Shown: positions 27,803 to 36,961, counted from the stretch's first letter. The stretch: DNA of 64,000 nucleotides from Solirubrobacteraceae bacterium (GCA_025449845.1 JANWIP010000016.1:1-64000); one strand, 5' to 3'. A program made the numbers and translations. Notes: generated from the letters alone by a model not told the origin.

Positions 27803-28642
27803 GCCCGTAAGGACCGATCCGACCTTCGACTTCAACGCCTCCGGCGGCAGACCAACGCTGTCACTGAGCGCTTCCGCTACAGCCATGGCTGTCATCGGAG
27901 CGCCAACGCCGCGCAGGACCGCCAGAACTCGATCGGTTGCTTCTTTGGAGAAGGTCAACTTACGCTCCGCAAACACGCGTTCTTGGTGGCGATCGGCGTA
28001 GATTGGGTCCACCCAAACAGCATTCGACCGCAAACGGCTGCGGCCGCTAGGCACGATTGACGCTGTTCCCGTCCGCTTCTTGCCCTCACCTGCAGGCTGC
28101 CAAGACCAGTCCTCCTCCACCAAGGGGGCGATCATCACAGCTTGCACCGTGGTTGGCTCACGGTCCCTGATGGCCTTGTCTTCGTCTCGATCAATCGCGA
28201 ACTGAACGACGCAGAACCAGCCTCCGCGTGGGCTGTGCGACTGCCAACTCGACTCCTGGCGACTGGCCTTGACCTCAAGGCCACCCTTCTCACTGCGCTG
28301 TACCTTGTCCCGGGGGTAGACGCCCTTAGGCAGTAGATCGGGGTATCCACCCGGATATCGATTCGTCACCAGCTCACGGCTGAACTTTGCGAGGCCATCG
28401 CACACTGCTCGGCTGATAAGCCCCGAGAAGCCCGCAGCATCCAGAAGCTCCTCGAGTCGATCGTAGCCCTTGCTGTCCAGCTGTGAATTGAGGTCGTGCA
28501 ACAGCTCATAGAGATCCTCGACCATCCGGATCGCGTCTTTCGGGCGCAAGTTGTAAGGCAGGGGATACGCCAGTGAGTCCGGATCTTGCAGGCCGGAAGG
28601 GTCTACGGCTGGCTGGCGAAGGTAGCGATCTGTAGCCGACAT
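27740..28642 (-). CDS. PD-(D/E)xK-type restriction endonuclease with C-terminal winged helix
   Basis: A 300-residue protein convergent with the methyltransferase. The nuclease signature is GGYPDLLPKGVYPRDK (Asp near residue 101) followed by GGLEVKASR (Glu-Val-Lys near residue 121), a PD...ExK arrangement. Residues about 235-300 form a winged-helix unit ending RTRPGTYTSL, like the separate wH protein at 26.6 kb. No ATPase motif is seen, so it is of type II-like, ATP-independent design. Identification as the cognate REase rests on these motifs and the position beside the methylase; the target sequence is unknown. Confidence 0.7.
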   Translation of the reverse strand: MSATDRYLRQPAVDPSGLQDPDSLAYPLPYNLRPKDAIRMVEDLYELLHDLNSQLDSKGYDRLEELLDAAGFSGLISRAVCDGLAKFSRELVTNRYPGGYPDLLPKGVYPRDKVQRSEKGGLEVKASRQESSWQSHSPRGGWFCVVQFAIDRDEDKAIRDREPTTVQAVMIAPLVEEDWSWQPAGEGKKRTGTASIVPSGRSRLRSNAVWVDPIYADRHQERVFAERKLTFSKEATDRVLAVLRGVGAPMTAMAVAEALSDSVGLPPEALKSKVGSVLTGLAKSRHAIRTRPGTYTSLGS

Positions 28643-28738
28643 GATTAGCTAGGCCATCATTCTTCCCTCGCCATCATTGTTCCCGATCAACATGCGGAAC
28701 CCTGCACCTAAATCCACGACCGCGTACTCCGGTGCTCA

Positions 28739-29023
28739 TCACATGACATCGAAATCGTCGAGTCGCGCCTTCGACAGCACCACCCGCTCGCCATGGAAGG
28801 GGACCGACTCGGCTTCGAGCAGGCGCCGCTGACGGGCTCCCTTTGCAAGCGACCCGTCGGCACGCACCACGCGATGCCACGGGACATCGTGTGCACCAGC
28901 GTGGTTCAGCACATAGCCCGCCAGTCGTGGAGCGCCCGGGGAAACATCGCCATAGGTACGTACGTACCCCGGTGGAATCGCCTGAATCCGCCGCAGGATT
29001 GCAGTCTGCGCGTCGGTACTCAT
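28739..29023 (-). CDS. Alkyltransferase-like protein (ATL), MGMT family
   Basis: A 94-residue protein with the DNA-binding core of O6-alkylguanine-DNA alkyltransferase: IPPGYVRTYGDVSPGAPRLA (about 16-35) and VPWHRVVRADGSLA (about 46-60). In MGMT the active site is PCHRV; here the Cys is Trp (PWHRV), the hallmark of ATL proteins. These bind O6-alkylguanine without repairing it and flag the lesion for nucleotide excision repair. Length fits stand-alone ATLs. It lies 23 bp upstream (in position) of the pentapeptide gene on the same strand. Confidence 0.9.
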   Translation of the reverse strand: MSTDAQTAILRRIQAIPPGYVRTYGDVSPGAPRLAGYVLNHAGAHDVPWHRVVRADGSLAKGARQRRLLEAESVPFHGERVVLSKARLDDFDVM

Positions 29024-29046
29024 CGCTGGATTTGGCGCTTGGTCAT

Positions 29047-29733
29047 CTAGATATCCTCGACAGCGATCCCGAGCTCCTGCGCAAGCGTTCGAGCGAGTTC
29101 CATGAGCTGTAGTGGGTCAATGATTGCGCCACGCAAGCCGAGCACGGATCCCGCGAGTGCAAGCTCTGAACCTCGTAGATCGACGAGTGACATCTCAGCC
29201 TTCGAGAAATCGGCTTCCGCTAGCTGGCAGCGGGAGAAAAGCGTGGCATTGAGGTTCGCTCCCTGGAAGTCAGCGCCAGTGAGCACGCAGTCCTCGAAGG
29301 ACACTTGCTTAATGGCACTATGACGGAAGTTGGCATAGTCGAGCTTGCAACCTTTGAAGCTCATTTGCTCGATCTGTGCCTCGGCAAGGTTCAAACCGGT
29401 CAGCCGAGCCTCCTTGAACTGCGCACGCCGAAACTGCGCGCCTCCCCAGTCGCCGTTGGCTGCATCGATGCGCTCAGCTACGACGTCGATGAACTGAACA
29501 GCTCGCAGCTTGGACTCTCCGAAATCAATGTCTTTGAGATGAGTCCGCCTGAAGCGTCCGGAGCCTGCATCTGTCTCAGGCAGAGAGGCCGAGCAGACAC
29601 GAACATCTTCCAGCCCGAACTGTGCATCAAGTCCATTGACCTCAATACTCTCCAGCTGATCGGGGGTGAAGTCGGGAGTCTGCGTAGCCCCGATCTGAGG
29701 AGGGCCGGCTTGTCGCGGAGCCATTGCGCTCAT
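29047..29733 (-). CDS. Pentapeptide-repeat protein
   Basis: A 228-residue protein. Residues about 60-200 show A(D/N)LXX-type repeats with hydrophobic or aromatic centres every five residues: SGRFRRTHLKDIDFGESKLR, GAQFRRAQFKEARLTGLNLA, and ANFRHSAIKQVSFEDCVLTG. These are expected to form a right-handed quadrilateral beta-helix. Some such proteins mimic DNA and protect gyrase (MfpA/Qnr), but most have no known role. A 35-residue Pro/Gln-rich N-terminus precedes the repeats. A 14-bp tandem repeat covers the start codon and upstream region, and the ATL gene follows 23 bp downstream. Confidence 0.85.
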   Translation of the reverse strand: MSAMAPRQAGPPQIGATQTPDFTPDQLESIEVNGLDAQFGLEDVRVCSASLPETDAGSGRFRRTHLKDIDFGESKLRAVQFIDVVAERIDAANGDWGGAQFRRAQFKEARLTGLNLAEAQIEQMSFKGCKLDYANFRHSAIKQVSFEDCVLTGADFQGANLNATLFSRCQLAEADFSKAEMSLVDLRGSELALAGSVLGLRGAIIDPLQLMELARTLAQELGIAVEDI

Positions 29734-29786
29734 GCTAAGTGAGTCATGCCAAGCGAGTCATGCCAAGCGAGTCATGCCAGGTGAGA
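29731..29786. repeat. 14-bp tandem repeat, four units, over the pentapeptide gene start
   Basis: Units begin at 29731, 29745, 29759 and 29773 with consensus CATGCCAAGCGAGT; units two and three are identical, one and four slightly diverged. On the minus strand each unit carries an ATG, and the first unit supplies the start codon of the pentapeptide-repeat gene. Copy number would change the spacing between promoter and start. Confidence 0.85.
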
Positions 29787-29807
29787 CTCACACCACAACC
29801 TTGCCCG

Positions 29808-31172
29808 TCAGGCAGCAGCCGGCACTCCGGCCCGCCTCTGCGCAACCTGTGCATCGAGCTGTGTTCCCGAGCGCTCGCGCAGGATCACCCGCGCTCCCTG
29901 CGCAGGACTGATCGTGATGCTGCGTCTGCGCGCCGTCTCGGGACGCTCTCCCACCGGAAGCAGTTCGTATCGCTGAAGCACCGCTCTGAGCACCAGCTTC
30001 ATCTCCAACATCGCAAAGCTCGCACCCAGGCAACGACGGCGGCCGCCACCAAAAGGCAGCCACGTGTAGGTGCCGGGGGCGCGCTCCAGGAAGCGCTCGG
30101 GACGAAAGGCGTAGGGCTGTGGGTAGACCTCAGGGTCGTGGTGAACCAGGTACGCGTTGCAGAGCAGGACCACGCCAGGTGGATAGTCCACGCCGCCGAT
30201 CCGCACAGGCTGCTTGACAAGGCGCGGCTCGGCATTGATGAGCACAGGGCGGCAACGCATGACCTCCTGGATGCTCGCCGTCAGATAAGCCTCCTCCTCA
30301 CCGGCATCAATCTCTGCCACCAGACGCGCCAGCTCCCGCGGCTGGTGCACGAGCAGCGTGAATGCCCACGCCAGCTGCGAGGCGGTCGTCTCGTGACCTG
30401 CCACCAGCGCCGTCATCAGCTCGTCGCGCAGCTCCGCATCACTCATAGGCGAGCCGTCCTCGTGCTCGGCCGCAAGCAACAGAGCCAGTACGTCCTCGGC
30501 TCCCTGCGCGCCCGTCTTGCGACGCTCCTCGATCAGCGCAAAGATCATTCCGTCAGCCTCCGCGGTAACCGCTTCCATCTCCCCCACCGGCCCACGCCCG
30601 GCCATCAGGCCCTCGGGAAGAGGGATCAGCGACAATGGGTTCTCGCTGAAGCGCAGCAGTTTTGTGAGAACCTCGCGCAACGCATCCAGCCTCGCCCCCT
30701 GCTCAAGCCCAAAGACGGCGCGCAGCACGATCTCGAGTGTCAGGTTCTGCAAGCGCGGGTGCAGTTCGATCTCCTCGTCTGTCGGCCACATCTCCACCTC
30801 GCGCTCAGCCAGCTCCATCATCAGATCCGCCAGGCGCTCCATACGCTCGCCGTGGAATGCCGGCAGCATCAGCTTGCGCTGCTCCAAGTGGGGTGACTCA
30901 TCGAGCAGGATCACCGAGTTGCGGCCCACAATCGGTTCGAGGATCCTGGCACCCTCACCGGGATGCAGCACCTCGGGTGGGCTCATGAACACTTCCCTGA
31001 TGTCCTCTGGGTCGGAGAGGACCACGAACGGCGGCTGGCGCAGCGCGCGTACGGTAAAACGCTTGCCGTAGCGCGCTCGTCCGCGCTCCAGGCTGGCGAT
31101 CGGACGAGTCCATGTGCCGAGTGTCTGCAGCAGGGCCGGCATCCGCGGGCCCGGGGGAAGCTTGGTCTTCAT
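29808..31172 (-). CDS. Cytochrome P450
   Basis: A 454-residue heme monooxygenase. Visible motifs are the oxygen-binding I-helix LVAGHETTASQLAWAF (about 250), the ExxR pair in SIQEVMRCRPV (about 300), and the heme loop WLPFGGGRRRCLGASFAMLE with the axial Cys near residue 380. The N-terminus has no membrane anchor, so it is soluble as in most actinobacterial P450s. The start MKTKLPPGPRMPALLQTL carries the Pro-rich hinge. No redox partner gene is adjacent. The substrate is not predictable from sequence. Confidence 0.94.
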   Translation of the reverse strand: MKTKLPPGPRMPALLQTLGTWTRPIASLERGRARYGKRFTVRALRQPPFVVLSDPEDIREVFMSPPEVLHPGEGARILEPIVGRNSVILLDESPHLEQRKLMLPAFHGERMERLADLMMELAEREVEMWPTDEEIELHPRLQNLTLEIVLRAVFGLEQGARLDALREVLTKLLRFSENPLSLIPLPEGLMAGRGPVGEMEAVTAEADGMIFALIEERRKTGAQGAEDVLALLLAAEHEDGSPMSDAELRDELMTALVAGHETTASQLAWAFTLLVHQPRELARLVAEIDAGEEEAYLTASIQEVMRCRPVLINAEPRLVKQPVRIGGVDYPPGVVLLCNAYLVHHDPEVYPQPYAFRPERFLERAPGTYTWLPFGGGRRRCLGASFAMLEMKLVLRAVLQRYELLPVGERPETARRRSITISPAQGARVILRERSGTQLDAQVAQRRAGVPAAA

Positions 31173-31272
31173 GAGCTGGTGCTCCTAGCGCTTGGGGTAT
31201 ACGAAGTATGTCGCGCCAGGGGCGTCTGCGCCAGTGCCATCCGGGAATACGCTGACGCGTGGCCATACACCG

Positions 31273-31300
31273 GCCAGGTGCCCACTCGTGGCCACCTGGC
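31273..31300 (-). terminator. Terminator hairpin at the end of the ECF42-type sigma gene
   Basis: GCCAGGTG (31273-31280) pairs perfectly with CACCTGGC (31293-31300) around a 12-nt loop, abutting the sigma gene stop. There is no T-run. It would isolate the sigma gene from the downstream P450 gene. Confidence 0.45.
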
Positions 31301-32496
31301 TAGAGCCTGGCGATGCGACGCACAAGAAATCGCCGCTCGGCATCGGAGCGCACAAGCTCCAGTGCCTGCTCGTATGCCCTGCGGGCCTCGACCGGGCGGC
31401 CAAGGCGGCGCAGCAAGTCGGCGCGGGCGGCATGAAAGTAGTGGTAGCCGTCGAGCTCGTGGAGCTGCTCGATTGCCAGTAGACCAACCTCCAACCCCTC
31501 CGCTTCGGCCAACGCCACCGCACGATTCAGCTCGACCACCGGCGAGCGCGTCAAGCGGGCGAGCTCGCCATAGAGCGCTGCGATCCGCGCCCAGTCACGC
31601 GTACCCTCGACATGCAGCGAGGCGATCGAGGCCTGGAGGACATAGACGCCACTCGCCTCGCGGCCGCCCAATGCCAGCGCGCGCTCAAGCGCTGCCCGGC
31701 CGGCCTCGATCCGCTCACCATCCCACAGCGTCCTATCCTGCTCTGTGAGCAGCACCAGATCCCCGTCGCGGAAGCGAGCCGCGCGACGCGAGTCGTGCAG
31801 CAGCATCAAAGCGAGCAGGCCGGACGCCTGGGGCTCATCCGGCATCAGTTCGACGAGCGCCTCTCCAAGGCGGATCGCCTCTTCGGCCAGATCCCCACGA
31901 CCATCGTAGCCCGCGTTGAAGATCAGATAGAGCACCGCGAGGACCGCCGTCAGGCGATCCGGCAGCAGATGATCCGGGGGCACTCGAAACGGAATCCCGG
32001 CGGCTTTGATCTTGCGCTTCGCCCGCACCAGACGCTGGGCCATGGTGGGCTCACCGACCAAGAAAGCACTGGCGATCTCCGCGGTAGTCAGCCCGCCGAG
32101 CATGCGCAGAGTGAGAGCAACCTGCGCGTCGGTCGCCAGCGCCGGATGACAGCAGGTGAAGATCAGCTCCAGTCGCTCATCTGGAAATGTCGTCGTGTCG
32201 ATCACGTCCATCACATCCGTCGTGTCCTGCGCTGCCGAGGGCTCTAGTAGCAGGCGAGTCTTCGCGGCCAGAGTGCGATCGCGGCGTATGCGGTCGATGG
32301 CTCTGTTACGTGCCGTCGTCACCAGCCAGGCAGTCGGGTTGGCGGGGGTTCCCTCACGCGGCCAGCGCTCCGCGGCAATCGCGAAGGCTTCCTGCGCAGC
32401 GTCCTCGGCGAGGTCGAAGTCGCCGAGGAAGCCGATCAGTGCAGCAAGGACACGCCCCCACTGCTCGCGGAAGGTCTGCTCGAGGATCGCTACCAC
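31300..32496 (-). CDS. ECF sigma factor with C-terminal TPR-like extension (ECF42 type)
   Basis: A 398-residue protein. An ECF core at about 1-175 holds region 2 ([35 protein letters not shown]) and region 4 ([20 protein letters not shown]). A roughly 220-residue helical extension follows, with [20 protein letters not shown] and TPR-like helices ([16 protein letters not shown]). This long form is characteristic of ECF42 sigma factors, which are encoded with DGPF/YCII proteins and need the extension for activity. Its GTG lies in the last codons of the YCII gene (7-bp overlap), confirming the pair. Confidence 0.9.
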   Translation of the reverse strand: MVAILEQTFREQWGRVLAALIGFLGDFDLAEDAAQEAFAIAAERWPREGTPANPTAWLVTTARNRAIDRIRRDRTLAAKTRLLLEPSAAQDTTDVMDVIDTTTFPDERLELIFTCCHPALATDAQVALTLRMLGGLTTAEIASAFLVGEPTMAQRLVRAKRKIKAAGIPFRVPPDHLLPDRLTAVLAVLYLIFNAGYDGRGDLAEEAIRLGEALVELMPDEPQASGLLALMLLHDSRRAARFRDGDLVLLTEQDRTLWDGERIEAGRAALERALALGGREASGVYVLQASIASLHVEGTRDWARIAALYGELARLTRSPVVELNRAVALAEAEGLEVGLLAIEQLHELDGYHYFHAARADLLRRLGRPVEARRAYEQALELVRSDAERRFLVRRIARL

Positions 32497-32846
32497 TCCA
32501 CGATCGGGCGCACCTCGATCGCGCCACCCAGGCGGGCAGCCGGAATCCGCGCGGCCAACTCAATCGCGGCATCGAGGTCCTCTGCCTCGAACAACAGGTA
32601 GCCGCCGATGGCCTCCTTGACCTCGACGAACGGGCCATCCGTGGTCAGCGTCTTGCCGTCCATCACCTGTACCGTGGTCGCCGTCTCGGGCGGCTCCAAC
32701 TGGAGGCCGGGGCTGACGCCAGGAGTCTCGCTGATCGCCTTGTACGCGCTGTAGATGGCCCCTTTCTCGTCCGCCGAGAGACTCTCCCACTGCTCCGAGG
32801 GTGGTGTCGGGGTGGTGCCCTGATGGATCAGCAGCATGTACTTCAT
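32490..32846 (-). CDS. YCII-related DGPF-domain protein
   Basis: A 118-residue ferredoxin-fold protein opening [20 protein letters not shown]. It has the DGPF hallmark [20 protein letters not shown] (about 67-86) and a C-terminal IEVRPI strand. AAGGAGG lies 6 nt before the ATG. DGPF proteins are the usual partners, and probably targets, of ECF42 sigma factors; their biochemical role is unresolved. It is first gene of the pair, overlapping the sigma start by 7 bp. Confidence 0.9.
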   Translation of the reverse strand: MKYMLLIHQGTTPTPPSEQWESLSADEKGAIYSAYKAISETPGVSPGLQLEPPETATTVQVMDGKTLTTDGPFVEVKEAIGGYLLFEAEDLDAAIELAARIPAARLGGAIEVRPIVEW

Positions 32847-32969
32847 CGCTTCCTCCTTATAGAGAACGTAGATGGTCGTCTCTAGGACGAACGAGGATCA
32901 CAGAAATCGACAGCCATCTAGATTTGTGGGACCAAGCTCAGCGGCCGCCAGAGGCCGCCGAGGGCTGTA

Positions 32970-32983
32970 TTAGGGCACCCTAA
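32970..32983. promoter_or_regulatory. DtxR/IdeR-like iron box upstream of the iron transporter
   Basis: TTAGGGCACCCTAA is a near-perfect inverted repeat with TTAGG-N4-CCTAA spacing, the same as the core of the DtxR/IdeR consensus (TTAGGTTAGCCTAA). It lies 105 bp before the ATG of the iron-binding lipoprotein gene. Iron-dependent repression is the natural reading. Confidence 0.6.
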
Positions 32984-33087
32984 CTCCTTGTGGTACTCTG
33001 CCGTGGCAATCCCGATCAGATCGATCGGATATCGACGATGACCTTGCGCCGCCGCGGGCGAGCGCAGCAGTTGAGGAGACCCAATCC

Positions 33088-34155
33088 ATGCGCAACATCA
33101 AGCTCTTGATCGCCGCTGTGGCTACTCTGGGGGCAATTCTGTTGCTTGCTGCGTGCGGCGGATCCAACGGGTCCCCCACGGATGCTGTTTCGAGCGGCAC
33201 ATCGGCCCCCGCCTCACTTGCTGGTCAGACGATCACGCTCTATAACGGCCAGCACGAACAGACCACCGCGCTGCTCGTGAGTGCATTTGAAAAACACAGC
33301 GGCGTGAAGGTGAAGGTGCGCTCAAACGACGAGGTCGAGTTGGGCAACCAGATCGTCCAGGAGGGCTCCAACTCTCCCGCGGACGTCTTCTACACGGAGA
33401 ACACCCCAGTGCTTGAACACCTACGCGAGGAAAGCCTGCTCGCCCAGCTCGCACCCAGCACCCTCGCGGCCATCCCTGCCCGCTTCAACTCGGCGCAGGG
33501 AGACTGGGTCGGGGTCTCCGCGCGCGTCTCAGTGCTTGTCTACAACACCAGCAAGGTCTCCCCCGCGAGCCTGCCGAGCTCGATCATGGAGCTGTCCCAG
33601 CCCCAGTGGAAGGGCAAGCTGGGAATCGCCCCTTCAGAGACGGACTTCCAGCCGCTGATCACGGCGATCACCAAGCTGAAGGGCGCCGCCGCCGCTGAAA
33701 AGTGGCTCGCCGGCGTGCAGGCCAACAGCAAGATCTACCCCGACAACGAGACGGTCGTGACCCAGGTCAACAACGGCGAGAGTGAAGTCGGGCTGATCAA
33801 CCACTACTACTGGTACCGCCTGCGCGATGAGGTCGGTCAGGGTGGTCTGCATTCCGCGCTTCACTACTACGCCGCGGGTGACCCCGGCGATCTGCTGAAC
33901 GTATCGGGGGCAGCGGTACTGAAATCAAGCTCCCACCAAGCCGCCGCGCAGGCATTTGTGGCTTTCCTGGTGAGCAAAGAAGGACAGGAAGTGATCGCCT
34001 ACAGTCACAGCTATGAGTATCCGCTGCGGCCCGGGGTGAGCCCAGCAAGCTCGCTGCGTCCCTTCAACCAGCTCCAGCCAGCCTCGATCTCCCTGGCGGA
34101 ACTGGGTGATGGCAGCGCATCGCTGGAACTCGAGCAGAAGCTCGGACTGCTCTGA
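33088..34155 (+). CDS. Ferric iron ABC transporter substrate-binding lipoprotein
   Basis: A 355-residue periplasmic-type binding protein anchored as a lipoprotein: the signal peptide ends in LLAAC (Cys at about 23). It starts its fold with TITLYNGQHEQTTALLVSAF and has PADVFYTENTPVLEHL and GLINHYYWYRLRDEV. Clustered tyrosines in the last block match the Fe(III) ligands of FbpA/FutA-type proteins. GGAG is about 12 nt upstream. It is the first gene of a three-gene transporter behind an iron box. Iron is favoured over thiamine or polyamine by the Tyr cluster and the operator, but is not proven. Confidence 0.87.
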   Translation: MRNIKLLIAAVATLGAILLLAACGGSNGSPTDAVSSGTSAPASLAGQTITLYNGQHEQTTALLVSAFEKHSGVKVKVRSNDEVELGNQIVQEGSNSPADVFYTENTPVLEHLREESLLAQLAPSTLAAIPARFNSAQGDWVGVSARVSVLVYNTSKVSPASLPSSIMELSQPQWKGKLGIAPSETDFQPLITAITKLKGAAAAEKWLAGVQANSKIYPDNETVVTQVNNGESEVGLINHYYWYRLRDEVGQGGLHSALHYYAAGDPGDLLNVSGAAVLKSSSHQAAAQAFVAFLVSKEGQEVIAYSHSYEYPLRPGVSPASSLRPFNQLQPASISLAELGDGSASLELEQKLGLL

Positions 34156-34225
34156 TGCGATCTACGCCGACTGTCCCAGCCGCGATTCCAACCTGAACTG
34201 AGCGGTCGTTACCGTTGCACAGCCG

Positions 34226-35818
34226 ATGAACACGTTCGCGTCCCCGAGCCCTACGGTTGAAGGCAGGTGGGCGCGAGCCTGGTCACGGCGACGCCGCTGG
34301 CCGCTTGTGACGGTCTTTGGCGCCACGATCGCAGCCGTCCTCGTGCTGCTGCCGCTTGTGTTCCTTGTGATCCAGGCGCAGCAGGCGGGGTGGGATGCCA
34401 CATCGCGCCTGCTGCTACGCCACAACACTGCCGTGCTGCTGTGGAACACCTTGCGCCTGGTTGTAGTAAGCACGGCGCTGTGCGCTGTGCTCGGTGTGGG
34501 TGCCGCGTGGTGCGTGCAGCGCACGACGATTCCAGGCCGCCGCATGTGGGCAGTGCTGCTGGTGCTGCCGCTGGGCATACCCGACTTCGTCATCGGCTTT
34601 GGCTGGGTCTCGCTGGAGCCCAGTCTGCAGGGCTATCTGGCGGCCGTGATGATCATGACATTGTCGCTCTATCCGCTGGTTTACCTCCCCGCAGTGGCTG
34701 GTCTGGCCGGTGTGGATCCGGCGCTTGAGGAGGTTGCACGCAGCCTTGGGCTGGGACCGTGGCAGGTCTTTTGGCGAGTGACCCTGCGCCAGATGCTGCC
34801 GGCGGTGCTCGGTGGCTGTCTGTTGGTGACGCTCGGTCTGCTGGCCGAGTACGGCGCCTTTGAGATTGTCCAGTATCAGACCTTCACTGTGGCGATCTTC
34901 ACCGAGTTCAAGCTTGGCTTTGACACCGCGGCGGCGTGTGCACTGTCTCTGGTGCTGGTAGCGCTCGGCATCGCGGCGCTGGCCGGCGAGCTGCCGCTGG
35001 TTCGGCGCGGACGCTGGAGCCGAAGCGGAGCGGGCGCCCGTCGCGCCATCGTGCGAGTGAAACTTGGACGTTGGACGATTCCGGCGCTGCTCGGCCTTTC
35101 CACACTGTGCGCTATGGCGCTCGGGGTGCCAATCGGATCGCTCGTTTACTGGCTGATTCGCGGCGGCTCCACGACGCTGCCATCGGCCTCGATCCTCACC
35201 GATGCGGCGCATACCGCCGAGTTCAGCGCCGGGGCTGCGGCGCTATCGACGGCGCTCGCAATCCCAGTCACCGCGGCTGCGATGCGCCATCGCAACAGGC
35301 TCACCGTGCTGATCGAGCGGCTGGCCCTCCTCCCCCAGGCACTTCCCGGGCTGGTGGTGGCATTAGGGCTCGTCTCCTTCTCGGTGCGCTATGCGCTGCC
35401 TCTGTATCAGAGCGCCTTGGAGCTGATCGTTGCCTACGCGATCCTGTTCCTGCCACTTGCGGTGGTGGGAGTACGGGCGGCACTGGCACACGCGCCACCT
35501 CGCCTGGAGGAGGTGGGCCGCTCACTTGGCCGTCGCCCGGCGTCGGTCTGGCTGCGCGTGACCTTGCCGCTGATCGCTCCGGGACTGGGCGTAGCGTTCT
35601 TGCTGGTCTTCATCTCTTCAAGCACCGAGCTGACGGCGACGCTGCTTTTGCGACCCACGGGAGTGGACACGCTCGCCACTCAGTTCTGGGTCTACACCAG
35701 TGATTTCTCCTATGGCGCCGCCGCGCCCTATGCGGGACTGATGGTGCTGATATCGGCGGTCCCGGCATATCTGCTCAGTCGGCGTATGGCAGCGATCGCA
35801 CGCAGGGGTCAGGCATGA
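34226..35818 (+). CDS. Iron ABC transporter permease, two fused TM domains
   Basis: A 530-residue membrane protein with about 12 spans, in two homologous halves. Each half has an EAA loop contacting the ATPase: LEEVARSLGLGPWQVFWRVT (about 170) and LEEVGRSLGRRPASVWLRVT (about 430). This single-chain duplicated layout is that of FbpB/SfuB/ThiP-type permeases. It lies 70 bp after the binding protein and overlaps the ATPase gene by 4 bp. Confidence 0.92.
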   Translation: MNTFASPSPTVEGRWARAWSRRRRWPLVTVFGATIAAVLVLLPLVFLVIQAQQAGWDATSRLLLRHNTAVLLWNTLRLVVVSTALCAVLGVGAAWCVQRTTIPGRRMWAVLLVLPLGIPDFVIGFGWVSLEPSLQGYLAAVMIMTLSLYPLVYLPAVAGLAGVDPALEEVARSLGLGPWQVFWRVTLRQMLPAVLGGCLLVTLGLLAEYGAFEIVQYQTFTVAIFTEFKLGFDTAAACALSLVLVALGIAALAGELPLVRRGRWSRSGAGARRAIVRVKLGRWTIPALLGLSTLCAMALGVPIGSLVYWLIRGGSTTLPSASILTDAAHTAEFSAGAAALSTALAIPVTAAAMRHRNRLTVLIERLALLPQALPGLVVALGLVSFSVRYALPLYQSALELIVAYAILFLPLAVVGVRAALAHAPPRLEEVGRSLGRRPASVWLRVTLPLIAPGLGVAFLLVFISSSTELTATLLLRPTGVDTLATQFWVYTSDFSYGAAAPYAGLMVLISAVPAYLLSRRMAAIARRGQA

Positions 35819-36924
35819 GCTCGGACAGCGACCTCTGGGTACTCGACCTGTGGAAGGGCTATGCCTCGGCACAGCCTGTACTGCGCGGCGTGAACCTGAG
35901 CGTGCCAGCGGGAACCCAGGTGGCCGTGCTGGGCCTCTCGGGCTGTGGCAAGACGACCCTCTTGCGAGCGATCGCGGGGTTCGAGCGCAGCCAGCGCGGA
36001 CGCATCGCGCTCGGCACGCGAACGCTCGATGACGGACACGTCTATGTGGCCCCGGAGCGCCGGGGGATCGGCTACGTGCCCCAGGAAGGTGCCCTATTCC
36101 CCAATCTCACCGTACAGGCCAATGTCGCTTTTGGCCTCTCGCGCGCCGAGCGGCGCACAAAGATCGTTCAGGAGTTGCTGGAGCTGGTCGGAATCGAACC
36201 GCTGGCACGACGCTTTCCCCACCAGCTATCGGGTGGCGAGCAGCAGCGGGTCGCGCTCGCGCGGGCGCTTGCGCGCCGGCCTGAGGTGCTGCTCTTGGAC
36301 GAGCCTTTCTCCTCGCTGGACGCCTCGCTGCGAGTGACGGTACGCGAGGAAGTGAGCGCGCTGCTGCGCCGGCAGGGAGCGACGACGATGCTCGTGACCC
36401 ACGACCAGGAGGAGGCGTTGTCGTTGGCCGACACCGTCGCGGTATTACGTGACGGTGTGATCGTCCAGCAGGGCATCCCTGCCGAGCTCTACAGCAAGCC
36501 GGTTGACGCGCGGCTGGCGAGCTTCCTCGGCGAGGCCAATCTGCTTGAGGCCACATTCGAGGAAGGCGCCGCGCAGACAGTCCTCGGCAGGTTGCAGTTG
36601 CACCCCGACCATACGCGCGCACCGGGCCTTACCCACGGGGTTGTGATCGTGCGCCCCGAGCAGTTGCAGGTACGTGCAAAGGGCGAGAGCAACAGCCCTG
36701 CAGGAACCCTGCCCGGCACAGCCGAAAGCCCGTCCCCACCCGACAAAGGCCTTCCCGGCACGGTCGAGCAGTGTCGCTACTACGGGCATGACGCCTTGCT
36801 GCACATCCGCCCCCAGGAGCGGCCGGGCGCCGCGCTGATCGCCCGGGTGCATGGCGAGCAGGCGCTGGCGGCCGGCACAGCGGTGCTGGTCACCGCACAG
36901 GGGCCTGTCAGCGCGGTCGAGTAG
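35815..36924 (+). CDS. Iron ABC transporter ATP-binding protein
   Basis: A 369-residue ATPase. Walker A is LGLSGCGKTTLLRAIAG (about 41), the Q-loop GYVPQEGALFPNLTV, the signature LSGGEQQRVALARALA (about 138), Walker B VLLLDEPFSSLDASL, and the H-loop LVTHDQEEALSLAD. A C-terminal TOBE-like region follows with a Pro/Ser-rich linker (about 295-310). The residue after the Q-loop (EGALFP) matches Fe(III)-type FbpC proteins. It completes the binding protein-permease-ATPase operon. Confidence 0.93.
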   Translation: MSSDSDLWVLDLWKGYASAQPVLRGVNLSVPAGTQVAVLGLSGCGKTTLLRAIAGFERSQRGRIALGTRTLDDGHVYVAPERRGIGYVPQEGALFPNLTVQANVAFGLSRAERRTKIVQELLELVGIEPLARRFPHQLSGGEQQRVALARALARRPEVLLLDEPFSSLDASLRVTVREEVSALLRRQGATTMLVTHDQEEALSLADTVAVLRDGVIVQQGIPAELYSKPVDARLASFLGEANLLEATFEEGAAQTVLGRLQLHPDHTRAPGLTHGVVIVRPEQLQVRAKGESNSPAGTLPGTAESPSPPDKGLPGTVEQCRYYGHDALLHIRPQERPGAALIARVHGEQALAAGTAVLVTAQGPVSAVE

Positions 36925-36961
36925 GCGAATCTATAGACCCATAAGCCACATCCGCCCACCT

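Noticed and set aside
29731..29786. Possible CRISPR array
   Set aside because: Units are 14 bp, contiguous and without spacers; a simple tandem repeat.
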